10,902 bases of DNA from Flavobacteriales bacterium (GCA_002747735.1 PDQE01000025.1:1-10902), one strand, 5' to 3'. Counted from the stretch's first letter, positions 1-7,523 are shown. Program-made: numbers and translations. The notes: generated by a model from the letters alone, not told the origin.

Positions 1-338
1 TAACAGAAAAGAAACGAGTTGTAAACGAAAGATTTGGAGTAGATTCAAAGGTTTGTACAGGCGACCATGCTTGTATGCGTTTATCAGGCTGCCCATCATT
101 AACGCTAACGTATAGCGAAAATCCGTTGCGAGAAGATCCCATTGCTACCATAGACCAATCGTGTGTTGCTTGTGGTAATTGTGGTGAAGTAGCCGAAGCA
201 GCCGTTTTATGTCCGTCGTTTTATAAAGCACAGGTGGTTAAAAATCCTTCGAGGTACGAAAAAATAAAACACGGAATTAAGAAAAGAGTATTTACATTTT
301 TACAAAATAGGAGAGAACTTAAAAGACAATTAGCATAA
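1..338 (+). CDS. iorA: IorA-like indolepyruvate/2-oxoacid:ferredoxin oxidoreductase, C-terminal Fe-S end (5' partial)
   Basis: The frame is open from base 3, so the gene starts outside the window; the ATG at 75 is internal. The visible 111 residues carry two cysteine clusters. The first is C18-x5-C24-x5-C30-P, in the context CTGDHAC...SGCPSL. The second is C54-x2-C57-x2-C60-x9-C70-P, in the context CVACGNCGEVA...LCPSF. This is the [4Fe-4S] ferredoxin-like tail of the thiamine-diphosphate subunit of IorA-type enzymes, in the form that pairs with DUF6537-containing partners. The family decarboxylates aryl-2-oxoacids such as indolepyruvate to aryl-acetyl-CoA and reduces ferredoxin in the cytoplasm. 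The TPP-binding domains lie upstream and cannot be checked. The partner subunit starts 67 bp downstream on the same strand, which supports one operon. Substrate specificity is inferred from the family only. Confidence 0.85.
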   Translation, partial: TEKKRVVNERFGVDSKVCTGDHACMRLSGCPSLTLTYSENPLREDPIATIDQSCVACGNCGEVAEAAVLCPSFYKAQVVKNPSRYEKIKHGIKKRVFTFLQNRRELKRQLA

Positions 339-405
339 ATGAAATTCTCATGGAGGTTTTTTTAAAGTCAGTTTAATCACCTCTACAAAAGGAAAAGAAA
401 AATCA

Positions 406-1944
406 ATGAAAATTACTTATAAATCAACTGAACCCATAAAAATAGCATTGCTGGCAGTTGGAGGTGACGGAGGAGGGGTGCTAACAGGGTGGATTACCAA
501 GCTAGCCGAAGATAATGGCTACTGGGCACAATATACATACATTGCGGGGGTGGCTCAACGTACAGGTGCAACAGTGTATTATATTGAGTTATTTCCGTTA
601 AAAAACTTACAAAAAAACGGTAAATTGGTTACTCCGGTATTGTCTCAAATGCCGGCTCCACAAGATGTAGATATTCTGATGGCTACCGAATTAATGGAGG
701 CGGGACGTTCTATTCAACGAGGATTTGTTTCAAAAAAAACAACCATGATTTTTTCTACCAATAGAAATTTAGCCATCCGTGAAAAAGAAAATGCAGGAGA
801 TGGTATTGCCGATGGCGAAAAAATCTTTGAAATGACCGATAAATATGCAAAGAAAAGTCTTTTCGGAAATTTAAAGCTCATTGCAACTAAAAACGGTAGT
901 ATTATTTCATCGAGTTTATTTGGGGCGTTGGCGGCTAGTGAAACCCTTCCGTTTAAAAAAGAAGATTATATAAAAGTTATAGAATCTGGCGGAAAAGGCA
1001 TCAAGCAAAGTGTTAATTCATTTAATGAGGCATATCAATATGTAAAAGATTTTATAGCACAGCCAAAACCGTATAATGCTGATTTGCAGCCTGCAAAATT
1101 CAAAGAGATACCAGAGGCTACATCGTCTTTAAAATTAAACGAAGTTATTGCAGATATTAAAGCAACTATTCCATTAGAAGTACAAGATACTGTTTGGTAC
1201 GGTGTAAATCATTTAGTCGATTTTCAAAATTTGAAATATGCCAAAAATTATCTTGAAAAAATAAAAGATTTTGTAAAGATTGATTCTGCCGATAAAGAGT
1301 ATAAATTAACACAACAGGTAGCTCGTTATCTGGCTATTGGCATGGCGTATGACGATTTGATTTTTGTAGCCGATGAAAAAACACGAAAATCACGCCAAAA
1401 AGAAGTGTATCAACAAGTGGGGGCAAAAGAAGATGAAATTGTAAATACTTTGGATTATCTGCATCCCGGTTTTGAAGAAGTAACAGGTTTTATGCCCGTA
1501 AAACTGGGTAAAAAAATAGTTAAAAGCGAAAAATGGAGAAAACGTTATGATAAGTATTTAGACAAAGACAGGCGTATGCATTCAACAGGTTTTTTTAACT
1601 TTATTATGCTCTACTTTATGGGCGGATTACGCGGTTGGCGTTTAAAAACATTACGCCATCATGAAGAAATGGAAAACATAAATAGTTGGTTAGACAGAAT
1701 AAAGCAAGCGGTAACCGTTAATTATAATCTAGCTGTTGAGTTGGCAAACTCCTATCGTTTAAAGAAAGGATACGGAGACACTTATGAGCGTGGGCATTCA
1801 AAATTTGCAATGATTAATAAATACGCTATAGACAATATGAACACACCTAATATTGATGAAAATGTAAGCCATATTATTTCGTATGCTTTACAAAATCACA
1901 ATACAGCAGAAACCAAAAACCTTATAGATGAACTAAAGGCTTAA
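406..1944 (+). CDS. iorB: IorB-like indolepyruvate oxidoreductase beta-family subunit (POR domain + DUF6537-like C-terminus)
   Basis: This 512-residue protein has an N-terminal pyruvate ferredoxin/flavodoxin oxidoreductase gamma-type domain at about residues 12-215. The glycine-rich motif GGDGGGVLTGW is at residues 19-29, followed by the IorB-typical GVAQRTGATVYYIE. The C-terminal half, about 235-450, has the sequence character of DUF6537, which in proteobacteria is part of a large single-chain indolepyruvate ferredoxin oxidoreductase. It should form the 2-oxoacid:ferredoxin oxidoreductase complex with the protein encoded just upstream. The ATG at 406 is chosen because the Rossmann-like strand and GGDGGG loop follow at the usual distance. 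The preceding AAAGGAAAAG is only a weak ribosome site, as is normal in Bacteroidota. The next gene starts 8 bp after the stop, implying co-transcription. The frame is intact. The true oxoacid is unknown. Confidence 0.85.
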   Translation: MKITYKSTEPIKIALLAVGGDGGGVLTGWITKLAEDNGYWAQYTYIAGVAQRTGATVYYIELFPLKNLQKNGKLVTPVLSQMPAPQDVDILMATELMEAGRSIQRGFVSKKTTMIFSTNRNLAIREKENAGDGIADGEKIFEMTDKYAKKSLFGNLKLIATKNGSIISSSLFGALAASETLPFKKEDYIKVIESGGKGIKQSVNSFNEAYQYVKDFIAQPKPYNADLQPAKFKEIPEATSSLKLNEVIADIKATIPLEVQDTVWYGVNHLVDFQNLKYAKNYLEKIKDFVKIDSADKEYKLTQQVARYLAIGMAYDDLIFVADEKTRKSRQKEVYQQVGAKEDEIVNTLDYLHPGFEEVTGFMPVKLGKKIVKSEKWRKRYDKYLDKDRRMHSTGFFNFIMLYFMGGLRGWRLKTLRHHEEMENINSWLDRIKQAVTVNYNLAVELANSYRLKKGYGDTYERGHSKFAMINKYAIDNMNTPNIDENVSHIISYALQNHNTAETKNLIDELKA

Positions 1945-1952
1945 TTTAACTT

Positions 1953-3524
1953 ATGCATACATATCATACAATATTAATAGGAGGAGGTATCAATAACTTG
2001 GTCTGTGCCAGTTTATTGGCAAAAGCCGGCAAAAAAGTATTGATACTTGAACGAAGTGAATTTTTAGGCGGATGTATTCGTAGTGAAGAAATAGAAGGCT
2101 GTGTGGTAGATACATTATCTACTGCATACCCATTATTTGTTACTTCGCCGGCTTATGGCGAGTTAAAAACCGATTTAGATGCAGAGGGTATTGAGTTTTG
2201 TGTTACCGAAACACCAACAGGTACTATTTTATCTAATAAAAATTACGCCTTAATTAAAACAGATAGAGAAAAAAACAGAACGGATTATAACGCTTTAAAC
2301 ACCGGAGATGGTGACAGATTTAGAGAGCAAATAAGTTTTATTGAGCAAAATGCAGATTTTTTATTTTCCTTTTTAGGGAAAGAATTAGTAACGTTTTCAA
2401 TGGCGAAATACGTAGCAAAATACGTTTGGAAAACAGGTATAAAAGATACTTTTGATAAGGCAGGGGTATTTGTTTCAAATGTTAGAAACGACTTACCAAA
2501 ACATTTTTACGGAAATGAATTACAGGCAGTATTGGCCCCTTGGGTGTTGCATACAGGCTTATCGCCCGATAGTCCATTTTCGGCTACTATGGCAAAAATT
2601 GTAGCTTTTACTATTGAATTGGTAGGTTTACCTATGGTAAAAGGCGGAAGCTATAAAATTGTAGAAGCATTTAAAAATATCATTGAGAAAAAAGGAGGAG
2701 AAATTAAGTTAGGGCAAGATGTAGAAGAAATTTTAGTTGATGCAAAAGGAGTTGTTTTAGGAGTAAAAACCAATGCTAACACTTTTCGTGCTAAAAACGT
2801 GGTGGCAAGTGTTACACCCACACAATTATATGGGCGATTGTTAAAAACATCAAATAAAATACCTAAAAAAGTTACAAAAGATGCCGGTAACTACAAGTAT
2901 GGTATGGGTAATATGCAAATTCATTTGGTTATGAATGAAGCCCCAAAATGGTACGATGAAAATTTATCAAAGGTAACTTATGTACATTTATCTGATGGAA
3001 TTGACGATGTTTCCAGAGCGTGTACACAGGCTAAAAATCAAGAATTGCCGGAAAAAGGTACTATTGCCATTGGGCAACCTACGGCAACCGACCCAAGCAG
3101 AGCAAAAGAAGGTAAACATGTGCTCTGGATTCAATTGCCTGAATGTCCTAATTTTCCAAAAGCTGATGCATCAAAAGAATTATCGTATTTATGCAAAGGT
3201 GAGTGGACAGAAGAATTGCGTGAAGCCTATGCCGATAAAATTATTAATAGAATGGGTGATTATATTAGTAATATAAAATCGGCAACCATTGCTCGTAAGG
3301 TAATTTCCCCCAAAGATTTAAGTCAGCTAAACATAAATTTGGTAAATGGTGATCCCTATGGTGGATTGTGTGAAATAGAACAGTTTTTGGTATTCAGACC
3401 TTTAAAATCTACCAAAAATCACACAACCCCTATTAAAAATTTATATCATAGCGGAGCATCTACACATCCCGGTCCGGGCTTGGGTGGCGGATCAGGATTT
3501 TTAATTGCACAACACCTAAAATAA
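1953..3524 (+). CDS. Phytoene-desaturase-like NAD(P)/FAD-dependent oxidoreductase
   Basis: This 523-residue flavoprotein begins with a dinucleotide-binding Rossmann fold. GGGINN is at residues 10-15 and the strand ends in the acidic E33 (KKVLILE), which contacts the FAD ribose. The C-terminus ends with GASTHPGPGLGGGSGF, about residues 501-516, which is the second FAD-binding motif of the CrtI/phytoene desaturase-type amine-oxidase superfamily. The family includes carotenoid desaturases, retinol saturases and many uncharacterised enzymes, so the superfamily is clear but the substrate is not. No carotenoid genes such as crtB are nearby. The gene starts 8 bp after the IorB-like gene and is followed 27 bp later by an acyl-CoA thioesterase. 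A role on the acyl or aryl product of the Ior-type enzyme is therefore more likely than carotenoid synthesis, but this is inference from context. Confidence 0.8.
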   Translation: MHTYHTILIGGGINNLVCASLLAKAGKKVLILERSEFLGGCIRSEEIEGCVVDTLSTAYPLFVTSPAYGELKTDLDAEGIEFCVTETPTGTILSNKNYALIKTDREKNRTDYNALNTGDGDRFREQISFIEQNADFLFSFLGKELVTFSMAKYVAKYVWKTGIKDTFDKAGVFVSNVRNDLPKHFYGNELQAVLAPWVLHTGLSPDSPFSATMAKIVAFTIELVGLPMVKGGSYKIVEAFKNIIEKKGGEIKLGQDVEEILVDAKGVVLGVKTNANTFRAKNVVASVTPTQLYGRLLKTSNKIPKKVTKDAGNYKYGMGNMQIHLVMNEAPKWYDENLSKVTYVHLSDGIDDVSRACTQAKNQELPEKGTIAIGQPTATDPSRAKEGKHVLWIQLPECPNFPKADASKELSYLCKGEWTEELREAYADKIINRMGDYISNIKSATIARKVISPKDLSQLNINLVNGDPYGGLCEIEQFLVFRPLKSTKNHTTPIKNLYHSGASTHPGPGLGGGSGFLIAQHLK

Positions 3525-3551
3525 ACACAGTATTTTTACAAAAAATAAATA

Positions 3552-3962
3552 ATGGTTTTTACAAAAGAACAATTAGTACGATTTGAGCATTGCGATGCTG
3601 CGGGTATCGTTTTTTATCCACGTTATTTTACGATGCTAAACGGGCTGGTAGAAGATTGGTTTAGAGAAGAATTAAAGTATCCGTTTGAGGCAATGCACCA
3701 TAACAGTGGCATACCAACAGTTGATATTAAAGCACAGTTTAAATCGCCCGCCAAAATGGGTCAAACTCTTACAAAGTCGCTTTGGGTAGAAAAAATAGGA
3801 GGAGCTTCTTGTACTTACGGTTATCATTTTAAGGTAGGCGAACGCATTGTTTTAGAGGGCGAAGGAACTATTGTTTTTGTAAATATTACTAAAGACGGAA
3901 TAAAACCTAAAAACTGGGGTAATTTACGAAGTAAAATTGAATCTTTTTTGAAAGAAAAATAA
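3552..3962 (+). CDS. Acyl-CoA thioesterase, hotdog fold, 4-hydroxybenzoyl-CoA thioesterase type
   Basis: A 136-residue single hotdog domain, the usual length for this family. The N-terminal motif RFEHCDAAGIVFYPRYF (residues 10-26) matches the signature of Pseudomonas-type 4-hydroxybenzoyl-CoA thioesterases. D15 corresponds to their catalytic aspartate (Asp17), and G18 and the YPRY turn lie at the start of the long central helix. These enzymes hydrolyse aryl- or acyl-CoA to the free acid and CoA in the cytoplasm, as homotetramers. It is the last gene of the + strand cluster, 27 bp after the flavoprotein. Its likely role is to release the acid from the CoA ester made by the upstream 2-oxoacid oxidoreductase. 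That pathway link is inferred from gene order. The ATG at 3552 gives the normal N-terminal distance to the motif. Confidence 0.85.
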   Translation: MVFTKEQLVRFEHCDAAGIVFYPRYFTMLNGLVEDWFREELKYPFEAMHHNSGIPTVDIKAQFKSPAKMGQTLTKSLWVEKIGGASCTYGYHFKVGERIVLEGEGTIVFVNITKDGIKPKNWGNLRSKIESFLKEK

Positions 3963-3966
3963 CAAC

Positions 3967-4030
3967 TAATACCAGTTCTGCTTTAAAAATACACATTTTA
4001 TTGAGTAATTTTGAGGTGGAAATGGTATTA
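3967..4030. repeat. Possible 64-bp MITE-like element with terminal inverted repeats
   Basis: The ends are 12-bp inverted repeats with one mismatch: TAATACCAGTTC at the left, and TAATACCATTTC when the right end is read in reverse complement. The first 8 bp match perfectly. The element is flanked directly on both sides by CAAC (3963-3966 and 4031-4034), which looks like a 4-bp target duplication. It contains no coding frame and sits immediately after the thioesterase stop codon. Small non-autonomous elements have this shape, but the terminal repeats are short and AT-rich, so chance is possible. No copy elsewhere in the window was seen. Confidence 0.35.
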
Positions 4031-4044
4031 CAACTTGAAAAGTA

Positions 4045-4062
4045 GAATTTATCAATAAATTC
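4045..4062. terminator. AT-rich palindrome between convergent genes, possible weak bidirectional terminator
   Basis: GAATTTAT and ATAAATTC form a perfect 18-bp palindrome around a central CA. It lies between the ends of the convergent thioesterase (+) and cysteine-cluster (-) genes, where a transcript end is expected. The stem is A/T only apart from its terminal G-C pair, and no long T-run follows in either direction, so termination strength is doubtful. Confidence 0.3.
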
Positions 4063-4080
4063 ATTACTTAAAAAGAATAT

Positions 4081-4419
4081 TTATTTTATCTTATATTTTT
4101 CTAAAGTAGCATCCATATTAAGCATAAACTGTGTACCTAAAATTAAATCTTCTATAAGTTCCAAAATATTATCATCCACTTTTAGACAGATATCAACTAA
4201 AGGGCTAGTAGTCCAAATTCTCTTGCACCGTTTACCTTTACATTCTTTGCAATTACAAGGCTTATGGGCATCACGCACTATTTTTAATAGATAAGCCATA
4301 TCTCTTTCAGACAAAAAAATGCCATTGGTATCTACAACCATTTGAAGTTTGCAATTTGGGTTGGGAGGATTATGTATGCTATAAAAAGCCCCATAATCAT
4401 TTCTGTAGATTAATTCCAT
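4081..4419 (-). CDS. Small cysteine-cluster protein of unknown function
   Basis: A 112-residue soluble protein with no signal peptide or membrane segment. Its main feature is a cysteine cluster C55-x-C57-x2-C60-x4-C65, embedded in lysines and arginines (KPCNCKECKGKRCKRIW). This could bind zinc or an iron-sulfur cluster. The N-terminal half (residues 24-50) alternates hydrophobic and polar residues and ends in a predicted helix ahead of the cysteines; the C-terminus is acidic and helical. I do not recognise a characterised family and give no function. It is downstream of the receptor-HmuY gene on the same strand, but a strong terminator hairpin ends only about 21 bp before its ATG. Expression would need read-through or a promoter hidden in that hairpin region. 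The position next to HmuY hints at a metal or heme link, but that is only context. Confidence 0.65.
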   Translation of the reverse strand: MELIYRNDYGAFYSIHNPPNPNCKLQMVVDTNGIFLSERDMAYLLKIVRDAHKPCNCKECKGKRCKRIWTTSPLVDICLKVDDNILELIEDLILGTQFMLNMDATLEKYKIK

Positions 4420-4440
4420 GTTTTTTTAAATTTATGTCTT

Positions 4441-4475
4441 AAAAAAGGAGCGTAATGTAACTCACACGCTCCTTT
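4441..4475 (-). terminator. Strong intrinsic terminator after the hmuR-hmuY frame
   Basis: Read on the - strand, AAAGGAGCGT, a 12-nt loop and ACGCTCCTTT form a perfect 10-bp stem with five G-C pairs. The run of T continues to six (4446-4441). The reverse direction lacks a T-run, so the terminator is directional. It begins about 30 bp after the hmuY stop codon. It also lies within the 5' region of the downstream cysteine-cluster gene, ending 21 bp before its ATG. Confidence 0.85.
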
Positions 4476-4505
4476 CAACTAACCCTTCAATAAAGTAATC
4501 TAAAT

Positions 4506-5462
4506 TTAAAATGTAGTTACCCCATCTTTGGGTTGGTACACATAATTAAAAGTATAATATCTATAATCACTGTTAGTGTCTCCGTCTTTGTAATAGCTCA
4601 ATATTTCAACTTTGGCATATTTACCATCTCGTGTTCTTATCACTATAATTTTTCCGGCAAGGGCTGTTATAATATGTGTTGTTGAGTCGTAGCTATACCA
4701 TTCATTTGATATGGCAAAACCATCTGCAGAGTCCTGTACAAGTAATGAGGTATCAACTGATGTAACGCTCTCTAATGTTCCTTTGGCAATATAGCCTGCT
4801 GCGTCACCGTTTCTTTCGGGCTCATCTGTTAGTCCGGAAGAAACACCGCCGTTTACAATAATTTTTGTACCTCTAAAGGCAATATCCCAGTCAGTATCAC
4901 TATCAGTAACTTTACCGGTAGCGAAATCAAATTTGGTAAATTTACCGGATATTGTTGGAGGATTTGTTGTATAATCAGCGGATTGTGGTGCGTGTAGGTT
5001 TTCCACTTTACCGCTAATGGGCAAATCTTTTTTGAAAACATTCCAACCGTGATTTTCAGTATTATCAGCCGCCGGGACAGGTTCATTTTTTCCGGCTTCT
5101 ACTGACTCAACTTCTTTTTTATACACGGTAATTTCTGTATCTGAGATATTTTTAAAGAAGACAACATAATAAGTATCTTTACTCTCTGCATACCCTATCC
5201 AACGATTATCTTTTGTTGAAAAATATTCTTTTTTGATATCGTAATTGGTTTGGGCAAATCCGCCGGACAAATCATAATTAATCTTATCTTGAGAAATAGT
5301 GTAAGTAGCTCTTTCTGTATTATCTTGAACTACAAATTCTCTACTAAAAGTACCTTCAAACTCAATGGTATCATTCCCCGGTACCGGATCATCATCCTTG
5401 TTGCAAGATGTAAAGCCGATAAACAGGGCTATTATTGCTAAAAATTTAATGGTTTTACGCAT
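4506..5462 (-). CDS. hmuY: HmuY-type heme-binding lipoprotein module (possible independent start inside the receptor frame)
   Basis: Starting at the internal ATG at 5462, this would be a 318-residue lipoprotein with a type II signal peptide: positively charged RK, a hydrophobic core, a lipobox-like FTSC with lipidated C20, then an acidic NKDDD linker. About 110 residues follow (GTFSREF..., YTISQDKINYDLSGG, RWIGYAESKDTYYVVFFKN). The HmuY core then begins near DWDIAFRGTKIIVNGG and ends with KYAKVEILSYYKD and DYRYYTFNYVYQ. HmuY proteins sit on the outer-membrane surface and pass heme to HmuR. The usual His after DWDIAF is replaced by RG, so heme ligation must differ from P. gingivalis HmuY if heme is bound at all. 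In the present sequence no stop codon separates it from the receptor. Whether it is made separately by internal initiation cannot be seen; no clear ribosome site precedes the ATG. Confidence 0.7.
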   Translation of the reverse strand: MRKTIKFLAIIALFIGFTSCNKDDDPVPGNDTIEFEGTFSREFVVQDNTERATYTISQDKINYDLSGGFAQTNYDIKKEYFSTKDNRWIGYAESKDTYYVVFFKNISDTEITVYKKEVESVEAGKNEPVPAADNTENHGWNVFKKDLPISGKVENLHAPQSADYTTNPPTISGKFTKFDFATGKVTDSDTDWDIAFRGTKIIVNGGVSSGLTDEPERNGDAAGYIAKGTLESVTSVDTSLLVQDSADGFAISNEWYSYDSTTHIITALAGKIIVIRTRDGKYAKVEILSYYKDGDTNSDYRYYTFNYVYQPKDGVTTF

Positions 5463-7523
5463 AGAAATATAAATAAGCCTTCCGGCAATACTACTAATGT
5501 TCTTGGGGTCTGTAAAATTGAACAGATTGTCCACTCCAAAACCCAGTTGAAAGTTTTTATAGAATGTTTTATTGATGGCAAAATCAATGATGGCATAGCC
5601 TTTTACAAATTCATCATAGGTATCTATATGACCACTGTCATTGGTATCTAGTAATCCATAATCACTTCGGTAAGTAGCCCTTATATTGGTGTTTAAATTC
5701 CACTTAGGTACATTATAGAATATTTTGGCATTGGCCATATGGCGAGAGCGATTGGGCAACCCGAAATAATCCTCCTTTTTAAGTTGATATGATGGGGAAC
5801 TGGTGCTTTCTCTTGCAAATACTTCCCCATTTTCAAACTTTTTTTCAGCATCTTTATCTTTGGCAATTAAATATTGATAACCTCCGGATATTTTTAATTG
5901 GTTGGTGGGCCTCCAAGAAGTATTAAACTCCAATCCTTGTATATAAACCTTACTTACGTTTATATAGCTGAATACATTTTGTTTATTGGTTTTCTCAGCA
6001 ACAACCTTTGTATCTATTAAATCTTTTATATCATTTCTAAAAAGGCTTACATCAACAGTTACCGTAGCAACAGGTTTTAGTTGAAGGCCAACATTAAAAC
6101 TCAACGAGTTCTCCGGTCTTAAATCTCCTTTAAATTCTGAAACAGGTATACGGATTTTTTCAATCTGCCCATCATTTTGGAGTTGTGGAAGTAGCTCGGG
6201 CACACGATTGTGGCCAATAACAGTATAACCCACGGTGGGATTGGTAAAATCAAGATAGAGCTGCGTGAATTCCGGTGCTTTAAATCCGTATCCTGCAGAT
6301 CCTCTTACGGCTATCTTATCGGTAAAGGCATAGCGTATGGCTACTTTGGGGCTAAATTGTGATTGATATTCGCTATGTTTGTCAAAACGGGCACCGATGA
6401 TTACATTTAATTTTTCGGTAAGCTCGGTATCGTATTGTGCATACACATAAGGAGCATTAAATTCAGGTTTATTGCTAAAATAAGTTCTGTCTAAAGTCTC
6501 ATGAGTCCAACCCAAGCCTCCAATAAATGAATGTTTTTTTGATGGATTGTAAGTTATCCGTATTTCAGGGCGTACCAACAACTGGTTATAATCACTCTCA
6601 CTGTAACGCGAATTATCTAAATTATTTAAATAATTATCCGTTTTATAGCGTGTTGCATAAAAATCTATATAAGAACTCCATTTGTCATTGTGTTTGTGGT
6701 TTACTTTTACATGGGCATTCCATTCATTAATATTGTTTTCGCCCTTTAAAGTGTCAGTGGGTATGAAGTCTTGGTTTTCTGTATAATATCTTCCAGAGAT
6801 ATTTAAAGATGTATTTTCAGAAAAATCATAGTTGATCTTAGTATTAAAGGTGTAGTTTCTAAAGGGGTCAACGGTCTTTAAAACATCGCTTTTGTCCAAA
6901 TCATAACCGTCATTGCTATATCTATTGGCAAAAAAACTGATACCTAATTTGTCCTTTTTGTAATTAAGATTAACATTTGCATTAGTTGCCTTAAAAGTCC
7001 CTATTCTAATACCGGCATTGCCCATAAAACCCTCTTTGGGATTTTCCGTAATGATATTGATAACACCTGCCAGGGCTTCACTGCCATATAAACTAGAGGA
7101 TGCTCCTTTTACAATTTCTATCTGTTTGATATTTCCAACAGTTATCCTGCTTAAATCTAAGGTGCCTGCAGTGCGTCCCACCAAAGGAACACCATCTATT
7201 AATATTAAGGTGTATTCTGAATCTAATCCCTGCATTTGTATGCCTTGCCCGTGATTTTGTACCATAGTAAGGCCGGTTTGTTCATTCAACAGGTCGGTCA
7301 AACGCAATGAATTGATATTTTTGATTTCTTTTTTGGTTACTATTTGTGCCGGCAACGGCAAAGAGGATAGCTCTCTTATGGTACGCGTAGCGGTTACAAT
7401 CACTTCGTCCAAATTTTCAGTTTTTGCAGAGTCTATTGCAATTTTATCTTTGTTTTGTGCAAACGATATATTACCAAAAAAAATTGAAAAATAAATGATA
7501 AAAACATTTTTATTTATAATCAT
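4506..7523 (-). CDS. hmuR: TonB-dependent heme receptor (HmuR-type) fused in frame to HmuY-type lipoprotein
   Basis: A single 1005-codon frame. Residues 1-22 are a signal peptide ending SFA|Q. A TonB-box-like LDEVIVTATR follows, then a plug domain (about 45-155, with LIDGVPL, IEIVKGASSSLYGSEALAGVINI) and a 22-strand-type barrel to about residue 687. FKAPEFTQLY corresponds to the FRAP box of heme receptors and is followed by LRPENSLSFNVG. The last strand (GRLIYIS) lacks the usual terminal aromatic residue. It runs straight into MRKTIKFLAIIALFIGFTSC, a complete lipoprotein signal peptide, and then a 318-residue HmuY-like domain. Receptors of this class normally end at about this point, so the fusion looks secondary. 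A TTG lies six bases upstream (7529), but the ATG at 7523 is preferred. Regulation by iron is suggested by a Fur-box match over the start. The product should import heme across the outer membrane using TonB energy. Confidence 0.85.
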   Translation of the reverse strand: MIINKNVFIIYFSIFFGNISFAQNKDKIAIDSAKTENLDEVIVTATRTIRELSSLPLPAQIVTKKEIKNINSLRLTDLLNEQTGLTMVQNHGQGIQMQGLDSEYTLILIDGVPLVGRTAGTLDLSRITVGNIKQIEIVKGASSSLYGSEALAGVINIITENPKEGFMGNAGIRIGTFKATNANVNLNYKKDKLGISFFANRYSNDGYDLDKSDVLKTVDPFRNYTFNTKINYDFSENTSLNISGRYYTENQDFIPTDTLKGENNINEWNAHVKVNHKHNDKWSSYIDFYATRYKTDNYLNNLDNSRYSESDYNQLLVRPEIRITYNPSKKHSFIGGLGWTHETLDRTYFSNKPEFNAPYVYAQYDTELTEKLNVIIGARFDKHSEYQSQFSPKVAIRYAFTDKIAVRGSAGYGFKAPEFTQLYLDFTNPTVGYTVIGHNRVPELLPQLQNDGQIEKIRIPVSEFKGDLRPENSLSFNVGLQLKPVATVTVDVSLFRNDIKDLIDTKVVAEKTNKQNVFSYINVSKVYIQGLEFNTSWRPTNQLKISGGYQYLIAKDKDAEKKFENGEVFARESTSSPSYQLKKEDYFGLPNRSRHMANAKIFYNVPKWNLNTNIRATYRSDYGLLDTNDSGHIDTYDEFVKGYAIIDFAINKTFYKNFQLGFGVDNLFNFTDPKNISSIAGRLIYISMRKTIKFLAIIALFIGFTSCNKDDDPVPGNDTIEFEGTFSREFVVQDNTERATYTISQDKINYDLSGGFAQTNYDIKKEYFSTKDNRWIGYAESKDTYYVVFFKNISDTEITVYKKEVESVEAGKNEPVPAADNTENHGWNVFKKDLPISGKVENLHAPQSADYTTNPPTISGKFTKFDFATGKVTDSDTDWDIAFRGTKIIVNGGVSSGLTDEPERNGDAAGYIAKGTLESVTSVDTSLLVQDSADGFAISNEWYSYDSTTHIITALAGKIIVIRTRDGKYAKVEILSYYKDGDTNSDYRYYTFNYVYQPKDGVTTF

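Noticed and set aside
75..338. Independent 87-residue ferredoxin-like gene starting at ATG 75
   Set aside because: The frame is open upstream to the window edge, and the residues before the ATG hold two cysteines (C18, C24) of the first cluster. It is the tail of a larger IorA-like protein.
352..385. GAGGT...ACCTC inverted repeat between iorA and iorB as terminator or operator
   Set aside because: Only five base pairs with a loop of more than 20 bases, and the next gene is clearly in the same operon.
2980..3276. 98-residue + strand ORF inside the flavoprotein gene
   Set aside because: It lies in another frame within an intact, recognisable FAD oxidoreductase and has no features of its own.
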